Source: Methanogranum sp963676045 (GTDB lineage: Archaea; Thermoplasmatota; Thermoplasmata; Methanomassiliicoccales; Methanomethylophilaceae). Taken from it: DNA of 64,000 nucleotides. The notes below the pieces were generated by a model, which did not search any database, was not told the DNA's origin, and saw nothing but the letters and a program-made list of their open reading frames with translations. Below, piece by piece: positions 43,291 to 53,352 of the stretch; within the stretch, counting starts at the first letter, position 1, and each line of letters opens with the position of its first letter. The DNA is taken from positions 434,001 to 498,000 of the forward strand of contig OY780938.1 of NCBI GenBank assembly GCA_963676045.1, given 5' to 3'. Both the position numbers and the translations under genes were made by a program.

Positions 43291-46167
43291 ATGGCATACG
43301 ATTACAACGAAATGGAGAAGAAATGGCAATCGAAATGGATTGAACATGGCCTGAACCTTGCTGAAAGGGACGAGAAGAAACCGAAATTCATGATGATATT
43401 CGCGTATCCTGGAGTCACAGGTTATCTTCATGTCGGACACCTTAGAGGATACACGTACACGGATGCAATTGGAAGATACAAACGTATGACTGGATACAAT
43501 GTCCTTTTTCCAGTAGGTACACATGCCACTGGAAATGGTGCGATCAGCCTATCGGCCAGGGTGAGTAAGAATGACGAGGAGTTCATAGATTATCTCATTA
43601 GGAACGGATGCCCAGAGGACAAATTGGAACAACTGAAGGACCCGATGGGCGTTGTGAATTACTTCAATAATGTATACGTAGAGGACTATTGGAAGAAATT
43701 CGGATTCCTTGCAGATTGGAGAAGATTCACATGCACACTCTTCCCAGATTATGGGAAGTTCATACAATGGCAATTCAGGAAACTGAATGAGAAGGGGCTG
43801 CTCATGCAGAAGCCATATTTCGCACCAGCATGTCCCGATTGCGGACCAGTGGCCGTAGATGCTTCCGAGACGGACATCTCGAAAGGCGGGAACGCGGAGA
43901 CGCAGGAATACACTCTCCTGAAATTCAAATGCAAGGATGCATATCTTATCGCAGCGACCCTGAGACCTGAGACCGTGTATGGACAGGTGTGTTTCTGGGT
44001 CAACCCTGATGTGGAATACAAGAAGATATCCAAGAATGGAGAGACCTGGATAGTCTCGCCGCAAGCGGCAGAGAAACTGCAACTGCAGAAAGATGGCATA
44101 AAGGTCATCGGTTCGATAGCAGGCAAGGACATGATCGGCTGGATGTGCGAAGCACCGATGATACGCCGCGAGATACCTGTGTTCCCTGCGACGTTCTGCG
44201 ATCCCGCTGTGGGAACAGGACTGGTGACCTCGGTACCTTCTGATGCGCCAGATGACTGGATCTCATTGGATGCTGTGAAGAACGATCATGAGATGATCAA
44301 TAAATACGGATTATCCAAGAAAATTGTGGATTCCGTCGTTCCGATATCCATAATCAGTATGGAAGGTTACGGGGATTTCCCGGCCAAGGACATGATAGAG
44401 AGGCTCGGCATAACACAACCTGGAGACCCTAAGCTGGTCGAGGCCAAGAAACAGGTATACAAAGATGGATACCACATGGGCAAGATGAAGGATACCTGCG
44501 GACCTTTCGCAGGAATGCGCGTCGAAGAGGCTAAAGACAAGATGAAGAAGGCCATGATCGACTCTGGTGAGGCAGAATTGTTCTACGACCTCACCGAAGA
44601 AGTGATATGCAGATGCGGACAACCGGTGCACATAAGAAGGATCGATGATCAATGGTTCATAAAATACGGGGACCAGAAACTCACCGACGAGACGAGTGAG
44701 CACTGCAAGGATATGCAGATATACCCTTCGGAATACTATGATAACGTCCACGGTGTGCTGAACTGGTTCAGAGAGAGGGCCTGCGTAAGACAGGGCAACT
44801 GGCTTGGTACGAAATTCCCATTCGATGAGAAATGGATCATCGAAGCGATATCTGATTCCACGCTTTATCCGATCTATTACATAATATCCCTTTACGCCAA
44901 TGAAGGCAAGATAAAACCAGAGAATATGACCGAGGAATTCTTCGACTATGTTATATTGGACAGGGGAGACCTCGAAAAAGTATCAAAGGACACCGGTGTG
45001 AAGAAGGATCTCCTGGTGAAGATCAACAAGGATGTCCATTATTGGTATCCTCTGGATGTCAACCTCGGCGGTAAAGAGCATATGACCGTGCACTTCCCGG
45101 TATTCCTGATGAATCACAGGGCCATATTGCCCGACGACATGCAACCCAGAGGCATCCTCGTGAACTGGTACATCACAGGGAAGAAGAGCAAGATCTCTAA
45201 ATCCAAAGGCGGTGCGCAACCGATACCTGGCGCTGCAACCAAATTCGGTGTCGATGCGATGAGATTGTACTATGCGCATGTGGCGTCGATGTTCGTCGAT
45301 GTAGAATGGGACGAGGACATTGTCATGACCTATCGTCAGAGACTCGACAAGATAATAGGCACTGTCGAGGAGATCGTGGCATCCGAATCAGTTTCACCCA
45401 AGAGCGATATCGATGATTGGCTGCTCTCAAGGTTCAACACACATATCTCGGAGATACGCACTGCGATGGAGAAATTCGACCTCAGGATAATGGCCACCAT
45501 CGCATACTATGAGATGCTCAACGACCTCAAATGGTATAACAGGAGAGGCGGCAAGAACAAGGATACGATCAACGAGGCCCTGAGGATATGGATGATGAGC
45601 ATGATGCCCATCACGCCTCATGTTGCTGAGGAACTGTGGTCTATCGCTGGTTTCAAGGGCCTTGTTTCCTCGTCACAATTCCCGGAGGCCAAACAGGCCT
45701 CCATCGATGCTGAATACGGCGAAGATTTCATAAAGAACGTCATGTCAGATGTGGCGCAGATCAGGAAGGTAGCAGACCTGGAACCGAAACGCATCGTGAT
45801 ATACACTACTCCCGCCTGGAAATCAGAGGTCATGGGATTCGCTCTGAAGATGATGGAAGAGGGAACATTGGACATACCTTCGCTCACGAAAAGATGCATG
45901 GAAGACGAGAACATGAGGAAGAATGGAAAAGCCGTCTCTGAATTCGCTAAGAAGACAGCTACGGAATTCTCGAGATCGACGATCGAGGCCAAGAGGCCCA
46001 TCGTGGAATTGGATGAGACCAGACTCCTCAGGTCATGCGAGGACTTCCTGTCATCAGAGCTGGGGACCGTCGTAAAGGTCTATAGCGCAGATGAAAAGGA
46101 ACTGTACGACCCTCAGAACAAATCAAAGGTCGCTGTCCCTGGGAGACCAGCCATATTGTTGGAATGA
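43291..46167 (+). CDS. leuS: leucyl-tRNA synthetase
   Basis: The 958-residue class I synthetase has the HIGH-type motif LHVGHLRG (about 48-55), an editing domain insertion (about 200-450) and KMSKS-type KISKSKGG (about 633-640). Length and domain order fit the archaeal/eukaryotic LeuRS. It charges tRNA-Leu, one of which is encoded at 39081. It appears monocistronic. Confidence 0.95.
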   Translation: MAYDYNEMEKKWQSKWIEHGLNLAERDEKKPKFMMIFAYPGVTGYLHVGHLRGYTYTDAIGRYKRMTGYNVLFPVGTHATGNGAISLSARVSKNDEEFIDYLIRNGCPEDKLEQLKDPMGVVNYFNNVYVEDYWKKFGFLADWRRFTCTLFPDYGKFIQWQFRKLNEKGLLMQKPYFAPACPDCGPVAVDASETDISKGGNAETQEYTLLKFKCKDAYLIAATLRPETVYGQVCFWVNPDVEYKKISKNGETWIVSPQAAEKLQLQKDGIKVIGSIAGKDMIGWMCEAPMIRREIPVFPATFCDPAVGTGLVTSVPSDAPDDWISLDAVKNDHEMINKYGLSKKIVDSVVPISIISMEGYGDFPAKDMIERLGITQPGDPKLVEAKKQVYKDGYHMGKMKDTCGPFAGMRVEEAKDKMKKAMIDSGEAELFYDLTEEVICRCGQPVHIRRIDDQWFIKYGDQKLTDETSEHCKDMQIYPSEYYDNVHGVLNWFRERACVRQGNWLGTKFPFDEKWIIEAISDSTLYPIYYIISLYANEGKIKPENMTEEFFDYVILDRGDLEKVSKDTGVKKDLLVKINKDVHYWYPLDVNLGGKEHMTVHFPVFLMNHRAILPDDMQPRGILVNWYITGKKSKISKSKGGAQPIPGAATKFGVDAMRLYYAHVASMFVDVEWDEDIVMTYRQRLDKIIGTVEEIVASESVSPKSDIDDWLLSRFNTHISEIRTAMEKFDLRIMATIAYYEMLNDLKWYNRRGGKNKDTINEALRIWMMSMMPITPHVAEELWSIAGFKGLVSSSQFPEAKQASIDAEYGEDFIKNVMSDVAQIRKVADLEPKRIVIYTTPAWKSEVMGFALKMMEEGTLDIPSLTKRCMEDENMRKNGKAVSEFAKKTATEFSRSTIEAKRPIVELDETRLLRSCEDFLSSELGTVVKVYSADEKELYDPQNKSKVAVPGRPAILLE

Positions 46168-46169
46168 GG

Positions 46170-46712
46170 TCATTCCCATTTTCTATACAAGGTGTTTTGG
46201 ACCCCGGCACGGTCCAGGCACCTTCCAACAATGAAATCGACCATGTCGTCGATGGTCTTTGGTCCTGAATAGAATCCAGGATTGGCATCCATTATTACGG
46301 CACCGACCCTGGCAAGCTTCAGTTCGTTTTCCAACATGATGACGCTCTTCGGCGTCTCTCTTACGACCAATATGAGTTTCCTTCCTTCTTTGATACATAC
46401 GGAAACGGCCCTTGATATCAAGGTGTCCGCTATCCCGCATGCGTATTTGGCAACAGAGGATTCACTGCAAGGAGCGACGAACATGCAATCATATTCGTAC
46501 GATCCCGATGATATGGATGCGAAGAGATCGTCGTCCTCGAACACCTTGTCCGCCATCGCATATACATCCTCCACGGAATATCCTGTCTCCGCAGTTATGA
46601 TCTTCTTGGCGACATCGGATATCACCAATATCTTCTCTCCAGAAAGTTCCTGCAAGAGCCTTATGCCGTATATGCTGCCGGATGCCCCTGTTATGGCCAC
46701 TACGTATCTCAT
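46170..46712 (-). CDS. ubiX: flavin prenyltransferase UbiX
   Basis: The 180-residue flavoprotein has VVAITGASGSIYGIRLL at the N-terminus, then CSESSVAKYACGIADTLISRA and VVRETP, all UbiX/Pad1 signatures. It makes prenylated FMN, the cofactor of UbiD decarboxylases; no ubiD is in the window. The ATG at 46712 lies eight bases after the aCPSF1 stop; the longer frame to 46808 overlaps that gene. Confidence 0.92.
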   Translation of the reverse strand: MRYVVAITGASGSIYGIRLLQELSGEKILVISDVAKKIITAETGYSVEDVYAMADKVFEDDDLFASISSGSYEYDCMFVAPCSESSVAKYACGIADTLISRAVSVCIKEGRKLILVVRETPKSVIMLENELKLARVGAVIMDANPGFYSGPKTIDDMVDFIVGRCLDRAGVQNTLYRKWE

Positions 46713-46720
46713 CTCATACC

Positions 46721-48625
46721 TTACCTTAGCCTTATTGTCTCCAGATTCAAAGGCGCCTTGGTCTCTATATTGAATTTCTTGTATATAGAAGAAGCAAGGT
46801 CCGTACATTTCCTATCCTCGCCGTGACCGATTATGATCTTGTCGGGCTTCGGTTCCAAGGAGGCTATGTATTTCATGAGCTGCTTTCTGTCCGAGTGACC
46901 TGAGAAACCATCTACGGTCACTATGTTCATCTTTATCTGCAGGTCGATGGTCTTACCCTTGGAGTTCAAGGATATCTCCGCCCTTCCCTTTTGGATCGTG
47001 CGCCCTATGCTCCCTTCAGACTGATAACCGACGAAGAGAAGTGAATTGGATTCATTGTCGCACCATTCCTTGAAATATTCCATTACAGGGCCCCCTGACA
47101 TCATACCGCTGGTAGCCAGCACAATACATGGTTCTGGGGAATGACATATCTCTTCCCTCATCGATGATGTCTCGACGCGCTTGAATATTGGCGAAAGGAA
47201 TGGATTCTCATTCTGCTGGAATATCTGCGCCCTCAACTGACTGTTGAGATACTCAGGATATGCGGTGTGTATGGCTGTCGCCTCCCATATCATACCATCC
47301 AGATATACGGGGACGGTGGGTATCCTGCCTGTGCGCATCAGCTCCTCTATGACCAACATGACCTCTTGGGACCTTCCCACTGCGAACACGGGTATCAATA
47401 CCTTTCCAGTGTGTGATATCGCCTGGCCCAGCAATTCGCGCATCTCATCGGACGCATCCACACGGGATGGCTGCATATCGTTGTGCCCTCCGTATGTGGA
47501 CTCTATGACCAATGTCTCCAATCTCGGGAACCTATTGTTCGCGGGATTGAACAGCCATGTCTTCTCATATTTGGTATCTCCACTGAATGCCACATTGTGG
47601 AGGCCGTCACCTATGTGGAAATGAGCGATCGCCGATCCGAGTATATGGCCTGCGTTGTGGAGTGTCAATCTTATGTCGGGTGCGATGTCCGTGGTCTCAT
47701 TATACTTCAGAGGTATCGTGTGAAGGATCTCCTTCCTGACATGCTGTGCCTCGTAAAGTATCTTCTTCGCCTCACCGAATCCCAATTTTATGTTGTCGAG
47801 TTGCAATAATGCCATGAGGTCCCTGGTCGGGGGAGTGCAATACACCGGCCCCTCGTATCCGTACTTGAACAATGCAGGCAATGTACCGCAGTGATCCAAA
47901 TGAGCATGGGTTATCACGACGGCATCTATATCGTTGAGAGGCTGTGCCTCGGGAATGGCGAAATACGGGGTGGCATCGCTGCCAGGGTCCAGACCGCAGT
48001 CGATGAGGACCTTCGATTCCCTCGTTGTCAGGAGCGTTGCCGACCTTCCTACCTGCCTGAATCCGCCCATCGTGGTCATCCTGACCCATTGCTCTCCTTC
48101 AAGTCTTGGTCTGGCGAGCTTCCTAGCCACATTCTTTAACATGGCCCTCCTCTCGTCCTGCTCGTGGCGCAGATACCCCCTGACATCGGACACGGTCTTT
48201 GAAGGTATGGGCGGTGCGCGTATGACCTTCACATTCCATCCAGACTCTTTCTTTAGATCGGCAAGGAGCTTGCCTTCTTTACCTACGACCTCGTTGGGAT
48301 TGACAGCCTCTATAATGGCCTCTCCGGTCTCAGGTATAAAATTCACATCGAACAATTCTGCGGTCTTGGGGATCATCGAACGTATCTTCTCATCGACCTC
48401 GTTCACATCCTCGAGCATCGATGGGTCTGGCCTTATGTCAACTCTCCTTCTGAGGGTTTGAGCGAGGACCTTCGCTACATCGTTGTTCTCAGTATATTTT
48501 TCATATTCTCTTGTATATATCGCTATTATCGGGCCTTCAAATTCGATGCCAGAGATGTTCATATCTGCAGGAACATTCTTCTTGACCTCCTCTCTGAGGC
48601 TGTCGAACAATCTATCGGGGTTCAT
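46721..48625 (-). CDS. archaeal CPSF1 ribonuclease / transcription termination factor
   Basis: The 634-residue protein has N-terminal KH domains (about 1-175, with GKEGKLLADLKKE), a metallo-beta-lactamase core with HAHLDHCG (about 238-245), a beta-CASP domain and a final IIGHGEDRKC. This is aCPSF1 (FttA), which cleaves 3' ends of transcripts at U-rich sites and terminates transcription in archaea. It is followed by ubiX in the same direction. Confidence 0.95.
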   Translation of the reverse strand: MNPDRLFDSLREEVKKNVPADMNISGIEFEGPIIAIYTREYEKYTENNDVAKVLAQTLRRRVDIRPDPSMLEDVNEVDEKIRSMIPKTAELFDVNFIPETGEAIIEAVNPNEVVGKEGKLLADLKKESGWNVKVIRAPPIPSKTVSDVRGYLRHEQDERRAMLKNVARKLARPRLEGEQWVRMTTMGGFRQVGRSATLLTTRESKVLIDCGLDPGSDATPYFAIPEAQPLNDIDAVVITHAHLDHCGTLPALFKYGYEGPVYCTPPTRDLMALLQLDNIKLGFGEAKKILYEAQHVRKEILHTIPLKYNETTDIAPDIRLTLHNAGHILGSAIAHFHIGDGLHNVAFSGDTKYEKTWLFNPANNRFPRLETLVIESTYGGHNDMQPSRVDASDEMRELLGQAISHTGKVLIPVFAVGRSQEVMLVIEELMRTGRIPTVPVYLDGMIWEATAIHTAYPEYLNSQLRAQIFQQNENPFLSPIFKRVETSSMREEICHSPEPCIVLATSGMMSGGPVMEYFKEWCDNESNSLLFVGYQSEGSIGRTIQKGRAEISLNSKGKTIDLQIKMNIVTVDGFSGHSDRKQLMKYIASLEPKPDKIIIGHGEDRKCTDLASSIYKKFNIETKAPLNLETIRLR

Positions 48626-48679
48626 GTGAAATCCAGCTTAAAGAATGGGTTTAAAAGATTTGAGAAAACACTGAAGAGA

Positions 48680-49315
48680 TCAGTTAGGATAGTTGAATCC
48701 TATCTCGACGCAGCGGTTCTTTATCTGGTCCTGAGGTATCCATTCGAAACCTTTCGGGCCTATATATGCTATCAACATGCCATCGCCTGTACAGTTATCT
48801 CTCTTTCTTGCAGAATTGAGAGCTGTGATTGCCACATCGATACCATCTTTCTTTGTGAGGTCTAGTTTGAATGCCGCCTCGAGAGCTCCAAGGGCGAATA
48901 CCGATCCAGAACCTACGGATATGTAGTTATCTTCGATGCATCCACCAGCACCATCGATGCTGTAGACGTGTCCTCCGGTCTGATCATATCCTCCGACGAT
49001 GAGGCCGAGGTAGAATCCCTGACGGATGACGGAACCGACAAGGGTGGCTGCGGTCTGAACGGACATCTGTCCGCCCTTTTTCATTGAGTAAATTGATATC
49101 TCGCTCTGCATGTACCTGACCATCAGTTGAGCGTCTCCAACGACCCCCGCTATGGTCATTCCGAGGTTGTCAGATAGAGGGTATACCTTCTGGACAGAAC
49201 TTGATGCGATCAGGTTGCCCATTGTAGCTCTCTGATCAGATGCGATGATGACACCTTCTTTCAGTTTAAGTCCGATTGTCGTTGTACCCGTCTTTAGAAC
49301 ATTCTCGTCAGTCAT
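48680..49315 (-). CDS. psmB: proteasome beta subunit
   Basis: The 211-residue precursor has a short propeptide (MTDENVLKTG) followed by the catalytic N-terminal Thr (TTTIGL). SDQRATMGN and GDAQLMVRYMQSE are typical of the 20S core beta subunit. The longer frame to 49384 would spoil the short propeptide and is rejected. It forms the proteolytic chamber with an alpha subunit encoded elsewhere. Confidence 0.94.
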   Translation of the reverse strand: MTDENVLKTGTTTIGLKLKEGVIIASDQRATMGNLIASSSVQKVYPLSDNLGMTIAGVVGDAQLMVRYMQSEISIYSMKKGGQMSVQTAATLVGSVIRQGFYLGLIVGGYDQTGGHVYSIDGAGGCIEDNYISVGSGSVFALGALEAAFKLDLTKKDGIDVAITALNSARKRDNCTGDGMLIAYIGPKGFEWIPQDQIKNRCVEIGFNYPN

Positions 49316-49744
49316 GTCTTTCCCTTCGAAATCAATTAAAATGCATTTCGCGTAAACGAATGCTGACAATAGCGATTGATTCATAGGTTATAAGGATTAC
49401 TACTAATGAAAGAAAATAAGAAGGGCTATCGTGAATCGTGTCCGTGCCTTTCGACGCGTTTTATTATTCCGAATAGAATATTCGCCTATCAATATGACAT
49501 TGGATTATACATACATCCATACAATCGAACAGAGAATATGCAGTCTTGGAAACTCTTTGAAAAAATACAAGATATACGATTGCCAGCAAATAAAAGACAA
49601 AACCACATGGGAATATAATTTCCATATTGTCGTATCATATCAAAACACACTAAAAGAGCGAATATCGCATTCTACCGCTAATCTATCCAGTGTGACAAAT
49701 TTTTATAATGGCTCAAGATCATGAGGTGCCTGGAAGGGAAATAT
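49316..49744. other. 429-bp intergenic region between psmB and nrdJ
   Basis: The divergent promoters lie here: a TATA-like TTTTTATAATGG at about 49700-49711 serves nrdJ. An inverted repeat TGGAT-N9-ATCCA (49501-49519) resembles the mta-type sites but has a longer spacer. Short open frames here lack ribosome sites and coding character, so I see no gene. Confidence 0.5.
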
Positions 49745-51997
49745 ATGGAAATCGAGCAGTGGCTTGGCGATGATAACCAACTCGGTATTGATATCTGGCA
49801 GAAGAAATATTGTTACAACGGAGAAACGTTCGACCAGTGGCTCGACCGTGTCAGCAATGGCGATTCAGCCATTAAGGACATGATAATCCAGAAAAAATTC
49901 CTTTTCGGAGGAAGGATCCTCGCGAACAGGGGACTTCATAAGACCGGCATCAAGGTCACATTATCGAATTGCTATGTCGTGACCCCTCCTGAGGATTCGA
50001 TAGAGTCCATATTCGAGACGGCTGGTAAATTGGCAAGGACCTTCAGTTATGGGGGCGGGGTCGGTATCGATCTTTCAAAACTAGCCCCGAGGGGCGCCAA
50101 GATCAACAATACCGCATCCGAGACATCCGGTGCCGTATCTTTCACCGACCTGTATTCGATGGTCACGGGCCTAATAGGACAACACGGCAGGAGAGGCGCA
50201 TTGATGCTGACCTTGTCATGTGAGCATCCGGACCTTGAGGAATTCATGTCTGTCAAGATGGATGTTGATAGGGTAACCAAGGCCAATATGTCGATCAGGA
50301 TGACAGACAAATTCATGAATGCCGTCAAGAACAAGGAGATGTTCGAACAGACATTCAGCCGTCCAGAGACCGAATCGAAGACGATCAGACAACTCAACGC
50401 ATATGAATTCTTCAAGAAGATGTGCTATGCGAATTGGGACTATGGAGAACCTGGATGCCTATTCTGGGACAGGATAGAATCCTGGAATTTACTGAGTGAG
50501 TTCCCCGACTATCATTACGCTGGTACGAATCCGTGTGCCGAGGAACCGCTTCCAGCCGGAGGAAGTTGCCTTCTTGGCAGCATAAACCTCGCGGCGTTCG
50601 TGAAGGACAAGAATTTCGATGAGAGCGAATTCAGAGAGGCCGTCGATATATGCGTCAGAGGACTCAACGATGTACTGGAAGAAGGGCTTCCGCTACATCC
50701 CCTGCAGGAACAGAGGGAATCGGTAAGGGACTGGAGACAGATAGGGTTGGGCATAATGGGATTGGCAGACATGCTGATCAAATTGGAGCTCACCTATGGT
50801 TCAAAATCTGCAATGAACTTCTGTGACAAGATCGGCTCGATAATGGCCGACGAGGCGATAAGGATGTCCGCGCTCCTTGCAAAGGAGAGGGGCATGTTCC
50901 CCAAGTGCAATGTGGAAAACATAATGGAATCCCCGTATTTCCAATACAATGTGACCCCGAGCACGAAGGAACTTGTCCAGAAATATGGATTGAGGAACTC
51001 CCAACTACTGACGATAGCACCCACAGGCACACTGTCCACCATGCTTGGGATCTCTGGAGGCATAGAGCCCATATTTGCGAATTACTATGAGAGGAGGACA
51101 GTATCCCTTTCCGGTCATGACGAATATTACAGGGTGTACACCCCTGTCGTCAAGGAATACATGGAGTCGCACGGAATCACCGACGACGCGAGACTGCCTG
51201 AGTTCTTCGTAACCGCTCAGAATCTCGATTACAAGCAGCGCCTCAATCAACAGGGGACCTGGCAGATGCATATCGATGCATCCATCAGCTCCACCGTGAA
51301 TCTTCCGAACACATTCTCTGAGAATGAGGTCTTCGAACTCTACATCTATGCTTGGGAGATAGGAAGCAAAGGCGTTACCGTCTTCAGGGATGGATGCAAA
51401 CGCCTCGGCATACTCTCACCGAAGGAAAAGGAAGACAAGACTGGAAAAGTAGAGCCTATGGATGAAGAACCAAGGGAAAAACCAAAAAGAGGATTCGTCG
51501 AAAATGTTGCAGACGATGTCGTAGGCAAGAAGAGGAAGCTCATGACTGGCTGTGGAAGCCTTCACTGCACCGCATTCTTCGATCCGCACACCGGCGAGCT
51601 CCTCGAGGCGTATCTCAACAAAGGTTCCACTGGAGGATGCAACAATTTCATGATCGGTCTTTCCAGGATGATATCGCTCGCCGCGAGGAGTGGATGCGAC
51701 ATCAACGCCATCGTCGATCAGCTGAAAAGCTGCGGATCGTGTCCCTCGTATGCTGTTCGTAATTTCACAAAACACGACACCAGCAAAGGGTCCTGCTGTC
51801 CGATGGCTGTAGGATATGCGCTGATAGACATGTATCAAGAGATGCAGAGAGAGGTCCACGGGATACCGTTCGAACCTACGAAGAAAGAGCAGAAACCGAA
51901 GGTGGTGCTGAATCCGTGCCCCAAATGTGGAGACGAATTGCAGTTCCAAGGTGGATGCAACATCTGCAAATCGTGCGGATGGACCAAGTGCGAATGA
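49745..51997 (+). CDS. nrdJ: adenosylcobalamin-dependent ribonucleotide reductase (class II)
   Basis: The 750-residue enzyme has the substrate-binding YGGGVGIDLSKLAPRGA loop, the NPCAEEPLPAGGSC active-site segment and TIAPTGTLSTMLGISGGIEP. It ends in a zinc-finger-like CPKCGDELQF and CNICKSCG tail. It makes deoxyribonucleotides using a B12-generated thiyl radical, linking DNA synthesis to corrinoid supply. ATG at 49745 (GGAAGGG before it) is chosen over 49721, which lies too close to the TATA box. Confidence 0.94.
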   Translation: MEIEQWLGDDNQLGIDIWQKKYCYNGETFDQWLDRVSNGDSAIKDMIIQKKFLFGGRILANRGLHKTGIKVTLSNCYVVTPPEDSIESIFETAGKLARTFSYGGGVGIDLSKLAPRGAKINNTASETSGAVSFTDLYSMVTGLIGQHGRRGALMLTLSCEHPDLEEFMSVKMDVDRVTKANMSIRMTDKFMNAVKNKEMFEQTFSRPETESKTIRQLNAYEFFKKMCYANWDYGEPGCLFWDRIESWNLLSEFPDYHYAGTNPCAEEPLPAGGSCLLGSINLAAFVKDKNFDESEFREAVDICVRGLNDVLEEGLPLHPLQEQRESVRDWRQIGLGIMGLADMLIKLELTYGSKSAMNFCDKIGSIMADEAIRMSALLAKERGMFPKCNVENIMESPYFQYNVTPSTKELVQKYGLRNSQLLTIAPTGTLSTMLGISGGIEPIFANYYERRTVSLSGHDEYYRVYTPVVKEYMESHGITDDARLPEFFVTAQNLDYKQRLNQQGTWQMHIDASISSTVNLPNTFSENEVFELYIYAWEIGSKGVTVFRDGCKRLGILSPKEKEDKTGKVEPMDEEPREKPKRGFVENVADDVVGKKRKLMTGCGSLHCTAFFDPHTGELLEAYLNKGSTGGCNNFMIGLSRMISLAARSGCDINAIVDQLKSCGSCPSYAVRNFTKHDTSKGSCCPMAVGYALIDMYQEMQREVHGIPFEPTKKEQKPKVVLNPCPKCGDELQFQGGCNICKSCGWTKCE

Positions 51998-52012
51998 CCC
52001 TTGAAAAACCAC

Positions 52013-52537
52013 TTACCCTTTATCATCCATGCCGAACTCATGCGTGGAATAGGCCCATATCAGCGTGCCTATGCCCACGCCTGCCATTATCCCCGTTATC
52101 ACCCTCAGGTCCTGTGAATCATATCCGAAAAATCCTTCGGATAACCATTCCAAGACCATTATGGATATCAATGCCAAAGAAGACAAAAGGACGATCCTGT
52201 CGGTCGGGTCCACACGTCTTCTGATGAACTCCCATGAAAACAGACCAACGATCATGCCGATGAATATGGAAACATCCCTCGAACAAAATGGCATCTGTGA
52301 TCCATTGATGATGAACGATCTTGCTTGTTCCTGATGGCAGAAAAGATCCCCGAGACCATATATGAATGCCGTCACCGGATCTGTGGACCTCCAAAGGTCG
52401 AGATGATCGAACTTTCCAGCAACACCGTCCAGCCCCAGATAGGTACCGGCATCGTGCATCATTGGCACAATGATGCAAAGGGCCAATAGCAATATCATGA
52501 ACGCCAAGGCCCCCCTGCACAAAGAACATACGTTCAC
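52013..52537 (-). CDS. DUF2085 membrane protein
   Basis: The 174-residue protein has about four helices and the DUF2085 motif: FCHQEQARSF, then GSQMPFCSRDVSIFIG (about 66-93). Function is unknown; the conserved His and Cys residues suggest metal binding. It is convergent with nrdJ. Confidence 0.8.
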   Translation of the reverse strand: MNVCSLCRGALAFMILLLALCIIVPMMHDAGTYLGLDGVAGKFDHLDLWRSTDPVTAFIYGLGDLFCHQEQARSFIINGSQMPFCSRDVSIFIGMIVGLFSWEFIRRRVDPTDRIVLLSSLALISIMVLEWLSEGFFGYDSQDLRVITGIMAGVGIGTLIWAYSTHEFGMDDKG

Positions 52538-52624
52538 ATTGCATAAATGTCCTTATCGAATAAAAGATGATCGAATTGAAAAGCATTCAAAACAACTATA
52601 TAAAAGACAAAACAATCTGATATC

Positions 52625-53329
52625 ATGATGGAGGAGTCGGACCGTAAGCATACAAGCCCTAATGTAGCAGCTAAAAGAGAAAGGGTGAAGAGAAAGATTG
52701 CATCCCAGGTCATACCTGTATTCCTTGAGAAGGGTTACGAGAACACCACCATAAAGGACATAGAGAATGTGACCGGACTCAAGGCTGGAAGTATCTACAA
52801 TCTCTTCGAGGATAAATATGACATATTGAAAGAATGCTTCATACTGATATATGGATCGGCATTCGAACTTTCACGTCAGAACTTCAAAGAGGACACGAAT
52901 GTCATCGAGTCGATCGCATTCCCATTGGCACTTGAACTATATGCAGCATCTAGCGACAGCACGATAGCACAATTGATCGATGACGGCTATCGTTCGAGAC
53001 TGATAATGGAAGAGATCGTGAAGATGAAGACCGAATGGATAACCGCCTTCACGGATATGACCTCGACCCCGATCGAAAGCACCATGGTAAGACATAACAT
53101 GCTTGCCGTTGTCGGTGCCATATCCAATTTCACATCGGAATACCGCTATAATCCACACAAGGGATATAGTATAGAATTACGCTCTGTTCTCAAAATATTC
53201 TGCACGCTCTTCGGTCTTGAATGTGATAACATTGATGAGGTCGTCAAAAAAACCACACGGAAATTAGGTAACGGTGATTTCAGCATCGAAATAATACAGA
53301 ATTGCTTGGATATAACAGATAAAAAATGA
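52625..53329 (+). CDS. TetR-family transcriptional regulator
   Basis: The 234-residue protein has a TetR helix-turn-helix (about 25-70, with TTIKDIENVTGLKAGSIYNLF) and a longer ligand-binding domain without clear matches. The neighbours are convergent or divergent single genes, so no target is obvious. A TATA-like ACTATATAAAAG lies about 30 bp upstream of the ATG. Confidence 0.85.
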   Translation: MMEESDRKHTSPNVAAKRERVKRKIASQVIPVFLEKGYENTTIKDIENVTGLKAGSIYNLFEDKYDILKECFILIYGSAFELSRQNFKEDTNVIESIAFPLALELYAASSDSTIAQLIDDGYRSRLIMEEIVKMKTEWITAFTDMTSTPIESTMVRHNMLAVVGAISNFTSEYRYNPHKGYSIELRSVLKIFCTLFGLECDNIDEVVKKTTRKLGNGDFSIEIIQNCLDITDKK

Positions 53330-53330
53330 A

Positions 53331-53352
53331 AGGGGATTTTTCCCCCCCCCCC
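53331..53352. terminator. G/C-run hairpin between convergent genes
   Basis: GGGG, then ATTTTT, then 11 consecutive Cs (53342-53352) lies directly between the TetR stop and the stop of the T2SSF gene. It can fold as a hairpin for both directions. Run length may be uncertain from sequencing slippage. Confidence 0.4.

Noticed and set aside
49406..49724. Two short open frames between psmB and nrdJ
   Set aside because: No ribosome binding site, unlikely composition, and they run into the nrdJ promoter.
53342..53352. Run of 11 Cs as a phase-variable switch
   Set aside because: It lies between two stop codons, not in a coding region or at promoter spacing, so it is more likely a terminator stem or a run-length error.
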